NCBI GenBank assembly: GCA_904501925.1
Contig: CAJGCO010000002.1
Span: forward strand, 1 to 64,000
Length of the DNA: 64,000 nt
Origin: an uncultured Alphaproteobacteria bacterium
GTDB lineage: Bacteria > Pseudomonadota > Alphaproteobacteria > RF32 > CAG-239
Direction: 5' to 3'
The first letter of the stretch is position 1. Each line of letters opens with the position of its first letter. The notes below the pieces were generated by a model. The model saw nothing but the letters and a program-made list of their open reading frames with translations. It ran no database searches and had not been told where the DNA came from. The position numbers and the translations under genes are program-made. Positions 62,178 through 64,000 of the stretch are shown here, in pieces.

Positions 62178-63086
62178 TTAAAGTTTATAACCTTCTTTAA
62201 AGTTAAAACCTCGTAGTAAATCACTTATATTCATTGGCTGTTTTCCTTGCCTTTGAAGCCTTTTAATCATAAGAGCTTTATCTTTTGTTGCAATAATTAA
62301 ATTATTTGTCCCTTCTAAAATTAAGCCAGCTTCACCAACTCTTTCTGTGATACTAGTCTCAAATACCTTAAAACGTTCATCATTATACATAAAAAACATA
62401 CCAGGATAGGGAGCAAATGCTCTAATTTTTCTCTCAATAATTTCTGCATTTTGATTAAAATCAATTAAACACTCATCTTTGCTTATTTTTTTAGCATAGC
62501 AAACTAGATTATCATCTTGTTTTAGAGGAGTTGATGTATCTAAACTATCAAGAGTTTCAATTAGTAAATCAGCGCCGATTCTTGATAATTCATCATGTAA
62601 GTTTTCGCCAGTCATATTGTTTGTTATAACAATTTCTTTACTACTTAAAACATCTCCAGCATCTAGCTCTTCCACCATCTGCATAATAGAAACACCACTC
62701 TTTTTATCACCAAATTCAATAGCTCTTTGAATAGGAGCAGCGCCTCTCCAACGAGGAAGTAGTGAAGCATGAACATTTATGCAACCATATTTAGGCATGT
62801 CTAGTACTTCTTTAGGTAATAATAAGCCATATGCAGCAACAATAATTGCATCAGCACCATAAGCCCTTAAAGTATCTTGTTCTTTTTTATCTCTTAATGT
62901 TTTTGGCGTTCTAACTTCAATACCTTTACTTTCTGCAAGTAAATGTATTGGAGTTTTATTAACTTTTTTTCCACGACCACTTTCTTTAGGTGCTCGGGTA
63001 TACACCCCAACTACATCATGTTTTTCAATTAACTTTTCTAATGTGGCAACAGAAAAATCTGGAGTGCCCATAAAAACAATTTTCAT
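62178..63086 (-). CDS. fmt: Methionyl-tRNA formyltransferase
   Basis: 302 residues. It formylates initiator Met-tRNA with 10-formyl-THF. The N-terminal domain begins KIVFMGTPDFSVATLEKLI, the formyl-donor loop is SLLPRWRGAAPIQRAIEFGD, and GVSIMQMVEELDAGDVL follows. The C-terminal OB-like domain contains IRAFAPYPGMFF. Its ATG shares one base with the stop of the upstream PpiD-like gene (TAATG), so they are coupled. def is not in the window. Confidence 0.96.
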   Translation of the reverse strand: MKIVFMGTPDFSVATLEKLIEKHDVVGVYTRAPKESGRGKKVNKTPIHLLAESKGIEVRTPKTLRDKKEQDTLRAYGADAIIVAAYGLLLPKEVLDMPKYGCINVHASLLPRWRGAAPIQRAIEFGDKKSGVSIMQMVEELDAGDVLSSKEIVITNNMTGENLHDELSRIGADLLIETLDSLDTSTPLKQDDNLVCYAKKISKDECLIDFNQNAEIIERKIRAFAPYPGMFFMYNDERFKVFETSITERVGEAGLILEGTNNLIIATKDKALMIKRLQRQGKQPMNISDLLRGFNFKEGYKL

Positions 63087-64000
63087 TATTCGCTAAATCC
63101 TGCTTTTGCATAGTCTATAACGATATTTAACTTTTCACCAAAAGCTTTTAATGCGCTATTTGACATATCATTGAACATAGAAATCTTAGCTCTCTCTTCA
63201 ACAGCTTTAAGTGCATCTTCATTTAAATTTTCATCAAATGCTACTGTTTCTACGCCCTGAGCTATAACAAAGCTATTTCCATTCTTTTCAATAAGTTTTG
63301 CTTGGTTGTTATCTAGCAAGAACAATTCAACAATTTCATCGTGATATAAATTAGCAAAGCTATCATTTCTACTAATAGGTTCAGAACGATATGTTTCTAA
63401 ATTGCGAGCATTAGCAACTGTTGCCATATCACTTCCTTCTTCAATTTCTAGTATAATGTTTTCAGCAATTTCCTTAGCTAAAGCATTCTTTTCTTGAATT
63501 TGCCATAATTCAACAATTTCGTTTTTAACATCATCAATGTTAGGCATGTGTTCATCAACAATATTTGCAACCTTGAATACAACAACCCCATTGTCAAATT
63601 CTTCAGCTGAACTAAATTCGTTTAATCCATAAGAGAACACAAGTTCATTAAAATCTAAAGAGCTCACAATATCTTTAATTTCAGCAACATCATTAGCTAT
63701 TATCATGTCTTCCCTAATATTATTAATGCTTATAGGTTGAACATTAAAAATGTTACCAATTTCTTCAATAGACTTTCCAGCGTTTACAGCATCATCAATA
63801 ATGCCTTTAACTTCTCTTACAGCATCATACATATTTTCTTCAATAAGATGAGCAATAATCTGAGGTTTAACTTCATCAAAAACAGCTTCTTTTGCTGGTG
63901 TGATTTCTTTCACACTAACAACTTGCCAAGATTGAGCAATCTCAACAATTTTAAATGTATTTAAGTCAAGAGAAAAAACTTCATCAGCAAGTCCTTCAGC
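63086..64000 (-). CDS. PpiD/SurA-like peptidyl-prolyl isomerase, 3' part
   Basis: The frame is open to the window edge, so the gene is partial and the true start lies beyond 64000. The visible 304 codons form the C-terminal part. The edge piece reads LADEVFSLDLNTFKIVEIA and then SWQVVSVKEITPAKEAVFDEV, typical of the end of a parvulin domain in PpiD-like chaperones. Repeats of short helical SurA-like segments follow (EEIGNIFNVQPISI, ATVANARNLETYRSEPISRN). PpiD is anchored in the inner membrane and helps secreted proteins fold. It is coupled to fmt by a one-base overlap. Confidence 0.75.
   Translation of the reverse strand, partial: AEGLADEVFSLDLNTFKIVEIAQSWQVVSVKEITPAKEAVFDEVKPQIIAHLIEENMYDAVREVKGIIDDAVNAGKSIEEIGNIFNVQPISINNIREDMIIANDVAEIKDIVSSLDFNELVFSYGLNEFSSAEEFDNGVVVFKVANIVDEHMPNIDDVKNEIVELWQIQEKNALAKEIAENIILEIEEGSDMATVANARNLETYRSEPISRNDSFANLYHDEIVELFLLDNNQAKLIEKNGNSFVIAQGVETVAFDENLNEDALKAVEERAKISMFNDMSNSALKAFGEKLNIVIDYAKAGFSE

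Noticed and set aside
1..64000. CRISPR arrays, insertion sequences, integrases or prophage genes
   Set aside because: No regularly spaced repeats, transposase or recombinase motifs were seen on either strand.

Overview
The window is AT-rich bacterial chromosome, densely coded, with most genes carrying clear ribosome binding sites and private intrinsic terminators. Several things point to an alphaproteobacterium: a DUF4167 protein just after prmC, a heat-shock sigma factor with an intact RpoH box, an alphaproteobacterial-type ParE, a 17 kDa-antigen-like glycine-zipper lipoprotein, ScsC/DsbA-like periplasmic thiol proteins, and -35 boxes of the CTTG type. The very low GC, many lineage-specific hypotheticals and absence of metabolic operons suggest a host-associated lineage, such as the uncultured gut alphaproteobacteria; that placement is inference.

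Layout. 0.1-1.5 kb: a protein with a subtilase fold but without its catalytic residues. 1.7-2.8 kb: rpsF-rpsR-rplI. 2.9-7.2 kb: an operon for an MFS permease and CgeB-like glycosyltransferases. 7.3-9.7 kb: a DUF1847 protein, a GT92-like transferase and a membrane protein. 9.7-11.5 kb: two secreted DsbA-like proteins. 11.7-15 kb: a DUF47/PiT phosphate uptake pair and a GT-C membrane glycosyltransferase. 15.1-22 kb: gyrA, a surface lipoprotein, a GT2, a sirtuin, a methyltransferase and a protein made of three copies of an unknown domain. 22.1-24.1 kb: rpsB-tsf behind a structured leader. 24.9-29.2 kb: parE and a duplicated alpha-solenoid repeat gene unit. 29.4-34.9 kb: asnS, rpoH, prmC, DUF4167 and a metallophosphoesterase. 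35-38.6 kb: the classic ffh-rpsP-rimM-trmD-rplS operon. 38.6-45.9 kb: polyprenyl-phosphate/GtrA and paralogous GT-C/CgeB-like glycosyltransferases. 46-47.6 kb: prfC. 47.7-58.5 kb: an accessory stretch of small, individually terminated hypotheticals interrupted by thrS and a Ca2+/cation antiporter. 58.6-64 kb: tRNA-Pro, nfo, a heavy-metal permease, tig, tRNA-Leu, fmt and the 3' part of a PpiD-like chaperone.

How it fits together. The conserved genes are translation, protein export and folding (ribosomal proteins, EF-Ts, SRP, RF3, aminoacyl-tRNA synthetases, trigger factor, PpiD, DsbA, RpoH) and DNA topology (GyrA, ParE). Woven between them are two glycosylation loci that share domain types and probably decorate a surface glycan.

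The most interesting signals are regulatory. Upstream of an editing-domain-less thrS is a 34-codon leader peptide whose Thr-Ser-Ile-Thr codons are complementary to the thrS Shine-Dalgarno, followed by terminator-like hairpins. A multibranch RNA leader precedes rpsB. Promoter-terminator-gene arrangements precede ffh, and a tRNA-Leu terminator ends 13 nt before tig. A repeated promoter-gene-terminator unit encodes the solenoid proteins, and several accessory genes share SD-less leaders. No rRNA, CRISPR array, insertion sequence or integrase was seen.
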